Assembly (NCBI RefSeq): GCF_000003815.2
Contig: NC_049980.1
Span: 1,522,740 to 1,586,739, forward strand
Reading direction: 5' to 3'
Source: Branchiostoma floridae
Lineage: Eukaryota > Chordata > Leptocardii > Amphioxiformes > Branchiostomatidae
DNA length: 64,000 nucleotides
Shown: piece after piece, positions 22,682 through 33,439 of the stretch
Numbering within the stretch: the stretch's first letter is position 1
Layout of the letters: each line of letters opens with the position of its first letter
Notes under the pieces: generated by a model
Databases searched by the model: none
Seen by the model: only the letters and a program-made list of their open reading frames with translations
Told to the model about the DNA's origin: nothing
Position numbers and translations under genes: made by a program

Positions 22682-24954
22682 GTTTACACAATGCTATACT
22701 TAAGTTACATTAGAATGGAGTCTCATAAAAACAACCATGAAGACTTGAAGACTTGGGTCAATCCATTAACACTCCATAAACTTTTCATATTGGTTCCAAT
22801 GTTTAACTATTTCTTTCAGATCTCACTGTGGTTCATATCTACCTGGATGTATCAGTATCTTGCATGACCTAGATTGTGTTATTTCTCTTTCCTGCTGTTT
22901 AAGCCCCTGTCTATATGCTAGAAGGCATTTGGTGCATTATTGGCTTCTCTGCAGGAATCTGCAAAATCCTTAAGTGTAGACACTAGAAGGTGTTAAGGCT
23001 AAGGTATAAAGCATTCACCCATTCCAATATGTCTTTTTTCCTTCCTAAAGTCATATTTAAAGGGACATGTAAAGCTTGTAGTTATCATTGCTTCAACCAC
23101 GCTTCAACCATGCATGATGTACAAAGTTGTGCTCAACAGTGTTTGGTTGTTGGTGATGATGGCTTGATGCACTTTTTCAACTATTCCAGGAAGACTCTTG
23201 ATACAATCTTAAGTTCTTTGTGTAAAAGTTTGAAAATAAGAGCTGAACGATTGCATTTTTGTGACCTGTCCCACACTTAAATATTTCTTCACTTTAATCA
23301 ACATGTTTCCCAGAGTTTTTCATATATTACACCGTTAGAAGTTTGGAAGTTTTATCTAAATGTGAAATATAACATTCATTTTCTTCTTCTTCTAGTCACA
23401 TAACATCAACAGTTGCAAAAGAAAGTATGACAAACAAACAAGCGAACAAACAAACAGGTGAACAGACAGTAAAAGCCCCAAAGCAAGCAATGCATGTAAA
23501 AGTCACTTATTAGCAGGTACAGTCTTGATTTGATAAGAATGCTCAAAGAGGAATACACTGAATCAGATGTAAAATGACATCTGAGCAAGACTCTTTTTCT
23601 ATGGGTAACGCCTCCCTCTTTCTTTAAAAAAAATTAATAAAAAAGTCCTTCTCTTCACCAAGTTGGCAATTACCGGTAGCCTTCCCATAACAAGTCCCGC
23701 AAATTGGGCATCGCTATGATGAGCTGTATAAGCATGTGTGAACCATCATAAAACTACCAGAACAGGAGATAATATGTCATAAATGTCATAAAGCTGTCAA
23801 AAGATGAGCACATGCACCATAAAATCACTTTTGCAAAACGAGCAAAATATTTTATCCCCACTTTTGCATCAGGACCGGGGTCTCTGGAGACCTTCGGCCA
23901 TGAAATCTATATTGTGGGGCCCTAAGAAATATTATGAAGTAATTTTCATCCAGGTAATAACACATATTTCATGGCCTGAAAAATGCTAAAACACATAAAT
24001 CATATTTTTTTACTGTGTGTCATATTGTGTGATCATTTTGTGCAGGAGCAATGCGTGCGTTTATTAGGTGTTTGGATTGGGCACTGTTTAAATGCATAGA
24101 GTCATAAAACTCTGGCCTTTGCGCTATCATAATTAGTTTACTGCCTACAGCTTGGAAATGAGCTTGAACTTGGTTGGTGCTAGGGATTGCAGAATTGGTT
24201 GTATGGTATCTGCCATTGGGAAAATTGTGATCATTCTAGAATACGAATGTGGAGATGTTTGTTAAATAGCATAAATGCCAATTTGCAAAGTTTCTAAAAC
24301 ATCATCAGTTGGTTTAAGTATTATGGATATCTGTAATAGGAGTTCAATTCAGCCAACGGCTGCAATATACTTTCCATACCTGATGGCAATTGAAGGTACT
24401 TGCAAAATCTCTCATGATAACATACAAAATGTGAGACACTTTGCACATGAGCTACATGTTGCCAAAACCTATGACTAATCAGCTTGTCAAACAAGCAACC
24501 AAAACTATCCTACCAGTTTAACTGGCATTGAGATAAATACTTACTATAGCTAATACACTGCATTATATGCAAGACTCACTATAGATACATGTAGATATGT
24601 ATTGTTACAACTATTGACAAAAGTTTAGGGTACACTTTTTTATGAGCTACATGTAGCTAAACCCAATCTGTGCACACTACAACTTGTACAGCACTTTGAC
24701 CAGGCATTACAAGCTATCGATGTTCCCTTGACTACCTCAGTACATGTGTATGTGTGTTTTGACATTCTTGATGAATAGGTAAAGACACCTTAATTGCAAC
24801 TTAATTATGAGCCTATGTCTATGAGATGAGCCTTAGGCTATGCAGACAGGATCTGGAGAGTTAACACCATACATTACCTACTGTTTTGCTGGTCATTCCA
24901 TAATGTTACATCTACTCTCATAATTCCGATGGGTACCATAATACTGACACATCA
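22682..24954. other. non-coding; short CAAA-type simple repeat
   Basis: A CAAACAAACAAGCGAACAAA tract lies at about 23430-23458. The 96-codon frame at 22990-23280 lacks splice context and domains. Nothing else was recognised. Confidence 0.4.
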
Positions 24955-25008
24955 TAAACACTGTCATAAAGGCCTTCTAAAGATTTCCTTGAACACCTAT
25001 TAATACAT
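24955..25008 (+). repeat. half copy of the palindromic element at 2683-2852
   Basis: TCATAAAGGCCTTCTAAAGA followed by TTTCCTTGAACACCTATTAA corresponds to one arm of the 2.7-kb palindrome. The opposite arm is not recognisable. Confidence 0.45.
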
Positions 25009-25768
25009 GTATCTTATTACTGATGCTGCATTGGTACTTGTCTTTAAATCTCTTTAAATATTCAAATTTTGTAGTTTTTTCTTTTGTGTTATGGCACCCA
25101 GTAGAGTTATGAGAGTTGAATGTTAACTGATGTCAAAATTCCCAAAAGTTTGCTAAACAAACAATTTAGATATAAACAAAAATGCAGACTTTGATCGTGA
25201 GTCAAATCTTGAGCAATGTTGCTATGAACCACAATAGTTCTGATCATCATTTTTTCTGCAGATTTCGAAGCAATCAATGACAGACATTTTAGAATAATTG
25301 ATATCAAAATTCCATGCATTTCTACCTTTAAACTGACTAACACAACAAATTTTGTATTCAATCTAGGCTTAGGTTGAGCTAAAATGACATCATGTGTATG
25401 CAGTGTTGATGCAGTAGTAATACTTAGACAGTGACAGATATGAAAAAGATGACTATCATGATGAATCAGAGGGGTCTGATGACTTTGAAAGTCTTTGAAG
25501 GACTTCTGTGCAACAAATAAGGAGCTTCTTTAGGGACATCTTATTTCCCAAGTGCATTCATAAATGTTACATAATGAATGCCAAAAGCATCATTGCTTAT
25601 TCATACTTCCACAAGCATTGCTCAGACATCATAAGGGTGTATCATTCTACTAAGAGCAATAGTGTGAAATAGGGTTGCTCAAGTTTTGTTTGATAGACTG
25701 TAGTCATAGGGTCTAAGAAAAGAATGAAAAAAAAAAACTGCCGACCTACCACTAGCATAAGCACTGGT
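25009..25768. other. non-coding, nothing recognised
   Basis: AT-rich, with a poly(A) tract near 25725-25737. No element ends or coding signals were seen. Confidence 0.4.
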
Positions 25769-25865
25769 AAGGCCACACCAATTTCATTTGTTGTTTCTCG
25801 GATTTCCCGACCCTATTTTTTCCGATTTGAAAAAAAAAAAACGTTTCAAATTGATGGCCACACCT

Positions 25866-26156
25866 CTTCTTCTTCTTCGTTCAAGCGCCAAACCTCATTA
25901 TGTTGAGGACTCTAGGCACTAGGGAAGGGGGTCATTTTCTAGGTGCAGGTTTGTGGGGCTGATTTGTGGCTGGTGGCTTTTGGCTCCTCAGTGGGCAGGG
26001 GCGCCGCTCCCTGACCGCCGTGTTGTTGTGTGGCGGCGAGTACCCGTAGACTTGGTTGAGGCTTAGTGGCTGGCACGGAGGGCATTTTTAAATGCCTCCA
26101 AGTTTTTCGCCTGAGCTATATGTTCTGGGAGGGCATGCCATTCGCGAGCTGTTTTG
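25866..26156 (-). mobile_element. 5'-truncated non-LTR retrotransposon inserted in the repeat
   Basis: On the minus strand the insert starts inside a reverse-transcriptase C-terminus, has a short 3' UTR (...GGTTTGGCGCTTGAACG) and ends in GAAGAAGAAGAAGA, a tandem-repeat tail typical of CR1/L2-like elements. It is flanked by ACACCT on both sides (25860-25865 and 26157-26162), a 6-bp target duplication. The paralogous repeat at 29922-29927 has a single AAGTGT at that spot and no insert, so it represents the pre-insertion site. Confidence 0.8.
26063..26155 (-). pseudogene. C-terminal remnant of a non-LTR reverse-transcriptase ORF
   Basis: Thirty in-frame codons end at a TAA (26063-26065). The visible peptide includes REWHALPEHIAQ and NLEAFKNALRASH. 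This fits the conserved carboxy tail of CR1/L2/Jockey-type ORF2 proteins (W-N-x-L-P-x-x-[VI]-x-x-A-x-[SN]-L-x-x-F-K-x-x-L). Only the tail survives because the copy is 5'-truncated; the catalytic domain is absent. It sits inside the insertion described at 25866-26156. Confidence 0.7.
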
Positions 26157-26330
26157 ACACCTTGTGTTGACAAAATTTCACTGCCTCTCCTTTCTCATAT
26201 CAACTATGGGCTTCAAATTCCAGTAGCTGTACGTGCCTATTTTGGATGGTACACATGTGAGCGATGAAAATGTGGTAGAATCCTTTTCCAACATGTACCC
26301 TTCATACAGCAAATATGAACAATTATATTA

Positions 26331-26462
26331 CAGGTTTGTGATGGCAAAACCTGTATTTGGTAATTATAGGTACTGGTAATCACAGGTTTGCAACTGTAGT
26401 AACAAGACCTGTATTGGTAACTATAGGTTTGCGGCATTTGCCATAGCAAAACCTGTATTTCT
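26331..26462. repeat. short cluster of ACAGGTTTG / CAAAACCTGT inverted words
   Basis: Within 130 bp, ACAGGTTTG or TATAGGTTTG alternates with CAAAACCTGTATTTGGTAA or CAAGACCTGTATTGGTAACT, giving several direct and inverted partial repeats. It looks like a small decayed tandem or hairpin repeat. Class unknown. Confidence 0.5.
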
Positions 26463-26898
26463 TTTAAAAAGGCAAATTACTGGGAGGGAAACATTCTGCA
26501 TTTTCTCGTAAACGTTGCCTTTCTAGTTAATCAAAATCTTTCCAGATATTTCCCAGTCGATGACATTTGAATGCAATGCTACCCAAGATTAAGAATTATT
26601 TTTACTTCAACCCTGAATTCTTTGGCTTTCCTGATCTTATTCTACACACGTCTTTAACATGCATTGGCATAATACCGGTCATAAGCCTTATACCGGTCGA
26701 TTAAAAATAGTGGAACTTAAAGAGATCTACACATGCAACAATAGTTATTTCTGAGGTATGCACACTTCAGACATCTAGGTGTCCAATACATCATTTACAA
26801 AGCATCGATAACAATGCATTCGAAGACAACAAGGCCAAAAGTTTTCAGGTCATTTTCGGGGCAGGCGAGCTCGTCGTGGGACAAACACACTGTCACGT

Positions 26899-27084
26899 TC
26901 ATCGCCAGATTTGTAGATAATAATCACATGTGCTCACGGCACAAGACGAGCATGATTCAACAGCAATCTTGAATTTCTTTTGGTGACCTACAACTCGTGT
27001 AAAAGTGTGAGGAACCGTTGCATAATAGCCCGGATCTACGGCTGAATGGGTCAAATTGAACGTACGCCGCCATTTTCCCGCCAT
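26899..27084 (-). other. 61-codon ORF starting in an AAAATGGCGG context
   Basis: The minus-strand frame begins MAGKWRRTFNLTHSAVDPG and ends CDYYLQIWR. Its start codon lies in AAAAATGGCGGGAAAATGGC, the kind of sequence seen where YY1 motifs overlap translation starts. It is short, unknown and inside an inverted-repeat element. It might be a first exon of a degenerate transposon gene or chance. There is no downstream partner I can name. Confidence 0.2.
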
Positions 27085-27122
27085 TTTTAATGCTACGGCC
27101 AGCAGTAAAGTTTTACGTCATA
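27060..27122 (-). promoter_or_regulatory. promoter-like motif cluster (YY1, E2F, CRE words)
   Basis: GCCGCCATTTT (27066-27076) reads AAAATGGCGGC on the minus strand, the YY1 consensus. TTTTCCCGCC (27073-27082) fits E2F. TTACGTCA (27113-27120) reads TGACGTAA, a CRE/ATF site. The three lie within 55 bp, in the order expected upstream of a minus-strand transcription start. Activity is inference. Confidence 0.35.
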
Positions 27123-27934
27123 GCGGTTGTGACGGACCAAAATTAAATGAAAATTCTTGTCAGTATACGCCCATTTTCTCATGACATTTTGTATGCTCAT
27201 GCAGATTTTTGTTTTGTGCAACTACTAACAGGAAAGAAAGGAACAACAGAGGATGAATAAAGGTACATAGCGGCAGTTAATTGTGCCGTGTTTCGTTCGA
27301 CCGGTATAGTGCACCCCCTCCCAACCACGCGCCCGTTCTCCGTGCAATTCCGCGGTGTGTTCCAATTACGATATTATGTTTTTAGCAGGACCAGAGAGAC
27401 AAAATAATTTACACAGAAGAAGTGGCAAAGGTAAGCTGTAACAGCAACATGTAACTGGAGAAAATGATGCGTTGATCATTTGCCAAATTAGCATTGCTTG
27501 AGAAATTGCAGTAAACCGACCGGTATTATGCCAATGGATGTTATATCAGAGGCTAAAATCCACCATATTACTTCCAGCGTGCTTACTGTATTCACCCATC
27601 AAGTGATGTATCAGACGTGACTTTTAAAACTTGCTTCATCACTTCGTTTTCTGGGAGTGATGTGTGTGAATGGATGAAATGTGAAGTTCAAAGAGGCTTC
27701 CATTAAATTGGTGGTGGATTTAGAAATGAAGTTAAACGAATAAGATGGAAAGCGGGTCCGGTAAGACTTCTTTAATCAGGAATTTCAGTGTGACAGTTGT
27801 CAGCCTCATCAACAAAGTCATTGGTACTACTCATACTCATGTGTTGTCAAGGAAAATCAGTGCATTAGCATACATGGGGAATTTCTGAAAGTGCTGAATC
27901 ATTTGAATATCATTATGCCCCCTCTCTGTTGAAA

Positions 27935-28122
27935 TACTGTAAATGCATTCAAGTTCGCAGGGATTTAATTTTTGCAGTGGTTTTAAGTTCGCTGTAGCAC
28001 CATGCACTGTAGTCTCTTACTGTTATGGAAAAATGTTCGTGGTAGTTTTTAGTTCGCGGTGAAGCGGCCACCGCAAAAACCGCGAACATTAAACCAGCGC
28101 AAAAGTGTCTGCATTTACAGTA
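27935..28122 (+). repeat. CTGTAAATGCA inverted-repeat element, reference copy
   Basis: A complete copy of 188 bp including a TA at each edge. Ends are CTGTAAATGCATTCAAG and GTCTGCATTTACAG. Inside: GGGATTTAATTTTTGC, TTTTAAGTTCGC, GCACCATGCACTGTAGTCTC, TTACTGTTATGGAAAAATGT, TTCGCGGTGAAGCGGCCACC and GCGAACATTAAACC. The GCGGTGAAGC...GGCCACCGC segment folds on itself. Non-coding. TA flanks suggest mobilisation by a Tc1/mariner-type transposase, by inference. Confidence 0.9.
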
Positions 28123-28342
28123 GTTCAGTCAAAAGCCTTGCAATCTTATATTGCTTAAGACATTGAGAATACCTCAGACCCTTCTATAACGGTTTTTGTC
28201 ATGTGACCATGGATTTCTGGTAGCCACAGACATAAGGAGACATGAGTACATGAATCTTTGAAAGCAGAGGTAAGAATAGAAATATAAACTGTTCTACCCA
28301 TAGCTGCGCATAGTTTTGCATTTTGCTGTGTTGATAAAGAAA

Positions 28343-28390
28343 TGAAATATTCCCTGTCCAAGGTGCTGAAGATTGAGATGCTTTACAGTA
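28343..28390 (+). repeat. dispersed short repeat (CTGTCCAAGGTGCTGAA)
   Basis: AAATATTCCCTGTCCAAGGT then GCTGAAGATTGAGATGCTTT. The same words occur near 16705-16740 and 60072-60112. The length of shared sequence beyond about 40 bp is unclear. Confidence 0.5.
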
Positions 28391-28736
28391 ACAGCCTAAC
28401 ATCCAATCTATGCTCTGATTGGCTACTGGCAGAAGGAAAAGGAAAAAAACACACCAGCAAAAACAATATGTTTTGCCCTACTGAGGAAAACATAACTTAA
28501 GTACACATCCCTTCTAAACCAAACTTGAATATGTTCCAAAACAGATAAATTCGGATTTATGATGTTTTCTTCTCTTTTTCCTAGGAAATTGTCCGTAAAT
28601 CAAGTACTTCTGAAACAATGGCTTTTTTTAGACTAGTAAAATGCAAATTTTCCTCACTGGCATGGTCTCTACGAACTTTTGAATGGACTACCTCAAATTA
28701 CAAGATAGATGAAATGTTGTACACAAACACAAAGTG

Positions 28737-28923
28737 CTGTGAATGCATTTAAGTTTGCGGGGATTTAATTTTGCTGTAGCGGGAAAAGGGACTTTTCGCG
28801 GTGGATTTAAGTTCACGGGAGCACCATGTACTGTAGTCTCTTACTGCCATGATGGAAAAATGTTTGCGGTGGTTTTAATTTCGCGGTGAAGTGTCCACTG
28901 CGAACATTTCTACATTTACAGTA
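28737..28923 (+). repeat. CTGTAAATGCA inverted-repeat element
   Basis: CTGTGAATGCATTTAAG at the left and TCTACATTTACAG at the right. It retains GCGGGAAAAGGGACTTTTCG, a segment lost from the 27.9-kb copy, and CACCATGTACTGTAGTCTCT. It lies only about 615 bp from the previous copy, in the same orientation. Confidence 0.88.
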
Positions 28924-29624
28924 ACATAATAGCTTTGCATCCTTCCTATATCTGTTGCACCACCCATTTCCCCTAGCATTGACCCCCAATGAAGTATGCA
29001 GCACAACTTTGGCAGCAACTTGCAGCACCCTCTGAATTCTGAGATGGAGAAAATATGGTAGTATTGATTTTGCTGAGATTCATGTTGTCCTGTGCAGGTA
29101 AGACGTTTACATCTGATGTGCTGAGTAATTAGATTTGCCTTGCTCCATTATGTTGGCTGGAAGTCCGTGAAAATTCTTATGCCTCCGGAATGTAAAAATC
29201 AATATTGGCAGAGGTACACGTAAAACCCATCTTTCCTCAGTCGTAACCATATTTTGTTGTAAATAGAGCCGTGTAGGTGACATGGTGTGTATGAATAGGG
29301 CACAGGAAGGGGAAAATGGGTCCCACTGGGACTGAGAGCAATAATACAAGGAAGATGGTAGGAAGCCGTACATAAGTGTAAATCGAGGTTTGAATGTTTC
29401 TGGTGCTCAGGTGGAAAATTATGGAGCGCTTGCAAAGTTCAAACCTTTGCCAAGGACTCATGATTATCATTCAAAGTGTCTCACACATCTATGGATCTAA
29501 AAGTCTTCTTTGCTTGAAATCTACATTTTGAAAGAAAGCTTCTAGGGGGCATTGCCATATCTTGCAAGGTGAAGATAGCTAAGTTAAACTTCAAAACAAT
29601 GTCCTTTTGGTCCTTTTGAAGCTA
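28924..29624. other. non-coding, nothing recognised
   Basis: Several minus-strand frames of 71-88 codons overlap here (28813-29028, 29107-29373, 29199-29435, 29237-29470) in different registers without domain features. Mutual overlap in different frames argues for chance. Confidence 0.4.
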
Positions 29625-30016
29625 AGGCCACACCAATTTTATTTGTTGTTTCTCTGATTTAAAAAAAAATTGGGTCTGTCGCTGGAAAGAGAATTAAAAA
29701 AAAACTTTTGCAAAAAGTCTGGGGTAGGAGAGACCGAGTGGCTTACTCAAGTTACACAACAGAAAAAAACATTTCAAAATTTAGGGGGGACCTGGTAGCA
29801 AAGATCAAAGTTTGAAGAAAAATGATAAATGTACCATCCAAAATAGGCACGTACAGCTACTGGGATTTGGAGGCCCATAGTTCATTTGAGAAAGGAGAGG
29901 CAATGAAATTTTGTCAACACAAAGTGTGGCCATCAATTTGGAAAGTTTTTCTTTTCAAATCAGAAAAAAATAGGGTCGGGAAATTCGAAAATCAACAAAT
30001 AAAATTGGTGTGGCCT
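29625..30016 (+). repeat. AGGCCACACCAATTT-ended inverted-repeat element, uninterrupted copy
   Basis: The left end AGGCCACACCAATTTTATTT and the right end (reverse-read AGGCCACACCAATTTTATTT) match over at least 24 bp. It is 392 bp and non-autonomous. Its second half corresponds to the interrupted copy at 25769-26258. The 101-codon frame crossing it (29822-30127) runs out through the right terminus and is an artefact of the repeat. Superfamily is unsettled. Confidence 0.85.
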
Positions 30017-30628
30017 AACAATAGGACAAATGAGTCTCCACATCTTTTGCATGTCACTTTGCTCATGTGTCTTTCTATAGTGTGTACATTTACAAATTGT
30101 CACAGCAAACAGCCAAGTCCTCCATGAAAAGATTCAGGATCCTGACCTGGTGATTAAAAGTTCAGAAAGTTTCGGTTAAGAAAGTGAAGTATAATAAAAT
30201 TATGACACATAGATCTTTAAATTTAAACAACAGTTGTTCTGTACCTGTTCTTTGTCTCACAAGCCTACTACTGCCTTCACTACATGGGGAAATAGAAATC
30301 AGTGCCAGGAACCAAATTAGAGATTTTACAAACATCCCAGATTGCAGCTGTCAGTAGTTAAGCAGAACTGCCATCAAGTAGGAAGCCTTCATTTTGGGCT
30401 AACCTTGATGCCTTCCGGATCTTGACAGGCTGTTTGGTATTTCTGCTGCAGAACAAATGAGATAGGTTTGGGTTTGTAATGGAGTATTGACACAGCGGGT
30501 AATTGGATCCTGCTGTACAGACTGCTACCATTACTTGTCATTTTGGGCACATCTATCTTGATGTACAGAAGGCACTTGTATCACTTTGCTACAATATTGA
30601 CTTGGATGGAAAATCGGCTATTCTTTTA
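30017..30628. other. non-coding, nothing recognised
   Basis: No repeat terminus, RNA gene or splice-bounded coding frame was recognised. Confidence 0.4.
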
Positions 30629-30973
30629 CAGGGCTCGAAATACTGGTTGCACCCAAAATTGGACCTGTGCACCCAATGTTTTTCTGTTCGTGCACCTATT
30701 AGTAAATATTTTCTTAGGTTTCTGTGATATACATTGTACTATGTAAAGATATTAAAGTATCCTAGTATACACCAAATTCTTGACATCTATAAAAAAAGTC
30801 TGTCAGGTTACTTGTTTGAGAATTTAACAGCTTGTAATTAAGTTTTATGATAACCCTTTTCCTGACTTTCTACTTTATCTAATATGTGGTGCACCCCAAA
30901 TTTTTGGTGCACCCAACTTCTTAGGCTGGGTGCACCAGTACACTAATTTATCCCAAAAATGAATTTTGAGCCA
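30629..30973 (+). repeat. hAT-like non-autonomous element (CAGGGCTCGAAAT end)
   Basis: Begins CAGGGCTCGAAATACTGGTTGCACCCAA and ends CTGGGTGCACCAGTACACT...ATGAATTTTGAGCC. The terminal CAGGGCTCGAAAT and the inverted GGTGCACCCA words are typical of hAT-derived elements. Inside are TTTTTGGTGCACCCAACTTC and TTGCACCCAAAATTGG in opposite senses. The right tip has decayed (GAGCCACA for GAGCCCTG), so an 8-bp target duplication is not clear. Confidence 0.65.
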
Positions 30974-32709
30974 CATTCTATGTGTACCATAAGATAGAGG
31001 TCTGTAGAATTAGAAAAGTTTTTTTTTCAACAGTTAGGTCACACCATTTTGACTTTTTTTTATTCTTGGGCATGCAATATTCTGAAACATTTGAGGAGTC
31101 TTAAGATAATGTATATGTTGAGAAAAAGTCCTGGAAACAGATGTTTTGAAACCAAATGACCATTCAAAAATCATCACAGGAAAGCTATGAAAAGCTGTTG
31201 AACCTCAACCATACTCCTGCTGACTACAAGGGCATTGACTTGACCTTTGGCTTGTCCTTGTAAATGTATCCGGTAGATAGTTGTACAATCAGGCATGATG
31301 GAAGCACCATTGATCCGGCAGGTCACTTAAAGACTGGGCTTGTAATCCCGGTTATGGCCAGATTGTCCATGGATTGTATAGCTTTTCCCGGTAGTTACAG
31401 GGCACCGGCTGCAAACAGAATGGGNNNNNNNNNNNNNNNNNNNNNNNNNNNNNNNNNNNNNNNNNNNNNNNNNNNNNNNNNNNNNNNNNNNNNNNNNNNN
31501 NNNNNNNNNNNNNNNNNNNNNNNNAAGATGGAGGAGAGTGGTAATGATTGTGGTTAACGGTGCTTCGACAGGAAGTTGATCAGAAGTTGGCCTTGGTGTG
31601 CAGTTTAGGGCTCCTGTACTCTGGTAACGTAACACCAAGGGGCTTCCAATGTAAAGTTCTTTGATATTGCACACAGGATTTGGACAAAGGCTAAACTTGG
31701 AATCATTCTCCAAACAGTTTCACATGTTCATTTTAAAACCTAGGGCCAATTCATTCTTACATCAAGCATCTCCTTCATTGAGCTTGTAGGAGATGTAGTT
31801 ATGTCAACATTGTGTATAACATTATTTACAGCAGGCATATTCTAATGACATTAGCTCTTTTCCAAGTTTATTTTAACAAGCCAGAGGTGTATCTCTTTCA
31901 AATAAGCATGGAAAAAAGCATCATATCAGATTCTGCATGTAGATGGCTGACTTTGCCTTCAATGTGTTTTTGAAGGCGATTGCCAACCCATCTATCAAAA
32001 TTCACACTTGTTGATCATACCTTTGATCATATGAAGTTGTACTGTGATGCTGCTCTGTGATACATGTAAGGCTTTCCCACTAATGCCATGGGATTAGAAC
32101 CCAGGACTGCGGTCATCCTCTGATCTTTTCTGCCAGAAATACAACTAAAGCTGTGAGCTTTGCACTCAAGCACCTAGAGTGTCAGATGCAAGGGAGCCAC
32201 TGAAGATAACATCAGAAAAGCCTGCAGTAGCTTTCAAGTTTTTGCTGAGTGACCAACATGGAAACCTGTCCACGAAGGAAAAATGGGGCATCAGAATAGT
32301 CTTCAGATAAACTGACCCTGGAGTTAAAACCTTCATGGCAGTCTATCGATGAACCCCTGCTTGTATTCTGACCCTTTCCTTGTATTTCTTTGTGCCTGCA
32401 ATCAATGGCTGCTCACTCCCTTACAATAGAATATCACTCCGGCATTTTGCCTATAAATCTTTCAAGTATCTTATTGTGCAAACACGATTATTGTTATGTG
32501 GGAAACAACATACATTTGTATAACAATTCAAATAGCATGGGTATGGGTGAGTGGTGATATTGCTTTAATTTTGATAATCATTAAGTGCATCAATCCATAT
32601 CTCAGTTGGCCTGGATGATGATACGTTTCAGCTATTCTAACTACAGATGCCAAAATTCACAAGAAGGAGTAATAAGAAAAATAAAGGAAAAATAAGTGTT
32701 TAATGTTTC
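30974..32709. other. non-coding, includes an assembly gap
   Basis: Sequence next to the gap (31280-31424 and 31525-31640) is GC-balanced and repeat-free, with AAGACTGGGCTTGTAATCCC and a RUNX-like TGTGGTTA (31547-31554), so it may include a regulatory element. Near 32085-32105 the minus strand has GGGTTCTAATCCCATGGC, a B-box-like word, but no A box was found. Confidence 0.35.
31425..31524. other. assembly gap (100 N)
   Basis: Exactly 100 unknown bases. The overlapping 128- and 97-codon frames read across it are not real. Confidence 0.99.
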
Positions 32710-33020
32710 AAAGTTCATATTACCTCCGTGTGTGACATGGTATAGCCCGTAGCCCCCTTAGGCTGAAGTACAGATCCTCGATAACATATTTCAAATTAAT
32801 TGCGGGTCGCGATTGATTTACTTAGGGTTCAGCAGCGCTTTTCTTACAAAATAGTTAGAGTGACAGAAGCGTGATCAATAGCTTTGATAAACACTTCAGC
32901 CCCACGAGGGCTCTTTCTGAGAGCGTGTGAAATTCTACATCACAGATTTAATCTGTTACTCTACCGTGAAATCCGATTGATATAGATTTTGTAGGAAGTG
33001 GCACCAGATCCAATCAGTCA
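32710..33020. promoter_or_regulatory. candidate enhancer with homeodomain-type motifs
   Basis: A repeat-free block with AAATTAATTGCGG, CGATTGATTTACTT, GAGTGACAGAAG (TALE-like TGACAG), TTTGATAAACAC (forkhead-like) and the odd-length perfect palindrome CAGATTTAATCTG (32943-32955). Motif density exceeds that of its neighbours by eye. Function is inference. Confidence 0.3.
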
Positions 33021-33439
33021 AATAGATAAATGAAATACCCAAGTCAGCAGTTTGTGATTTTTCTCCTTATTTCCTCGCCCTCTCTGGGTTCAGGCTTGAG
33101 TAGAGAAAGATGGAATGTGTCAGAATGTTCTGGACTTTGTTTTAATGATCTAGAATTATCTGAGAGTGAAGCTACAATTACCATATCAATATTCTTCCCA
33201 TGGGTGTACTTGTAGTTAGGTTTAGTCATTACAAGTTCAACAAACAAGACGTCAAGAGTCATCAAACATCTTTAGGCCATACCAATTGAACTACTTCGTT
33301 CTCAGAATCGTCCTACCAACTTTCAAGTACAGTAAATTGGCTTTCATGTAAATGCCTTTATTAGGTTCTTACAAAGTAGGTACATTTATCATGATTGCAG
33401 GAAAATTTTCATTCATTAAGGACATATTACTAGCAGCTA

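Larger units (their letters stand above)
25769..26258 (-). repeat. AGGCCACACCAATTT-ended repeat, interrupted copy
   Basis: Starts AAGGCCACACCAATTTCATTTGTTG, then ATTTCCCGACCCTATTTTTTCC. Further on it has CAAAATTTCACTGCCTCTCC and GTAGCTGTACGTGCCTATTTTGG. Reverse-complemented, this matches the second part of the element at 29625-30016 base for base with modest divergence. Between the two matching blocks lies an unrelated 291-bp insert (25866-26156). The far terminus of this copy is not visible beyond about 26258. Confidence 0.75.
26655..27543. mobile_element. 889-bp inverted-repeat element (CATTGGCATAATACCGGTC ends)
   Basis: The left terminus TAACATGCATTGGCATAATA-CCGGTC and the right terminus (reverse-read TAACATCCATTGGCATAATA-CCGGTC) match over 26 bp with one mismatch. 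The left flank has TTAA and the right flank TTAT, so a TTAA target (piggyBac-like) is possible but not proven. More CCGGT words occur inside (26691, 27299). No transposase frame is visible. It carries a promoter-like motif cluster and a short ORF, listed separately. Confidence 0.7.

Noticed and set aside
29822-30127. 101-codon ORF with a protein-like start
   Set aside because: It runs through the right terminal repeat of a non-coding element, and the same DNA in the sister copy is broken by stops and an insertion.
31327-31713. 128-codon minus-strand ORF
   Set aside because: It reads through 100 N, so the length is artificial.
32080-32110. Minus-strand GGGTTCTAATCCC as a tRNA gene
   Set aside because: Only the B-box word is present; upstream sequence does not form a D arm or acceptor stem.
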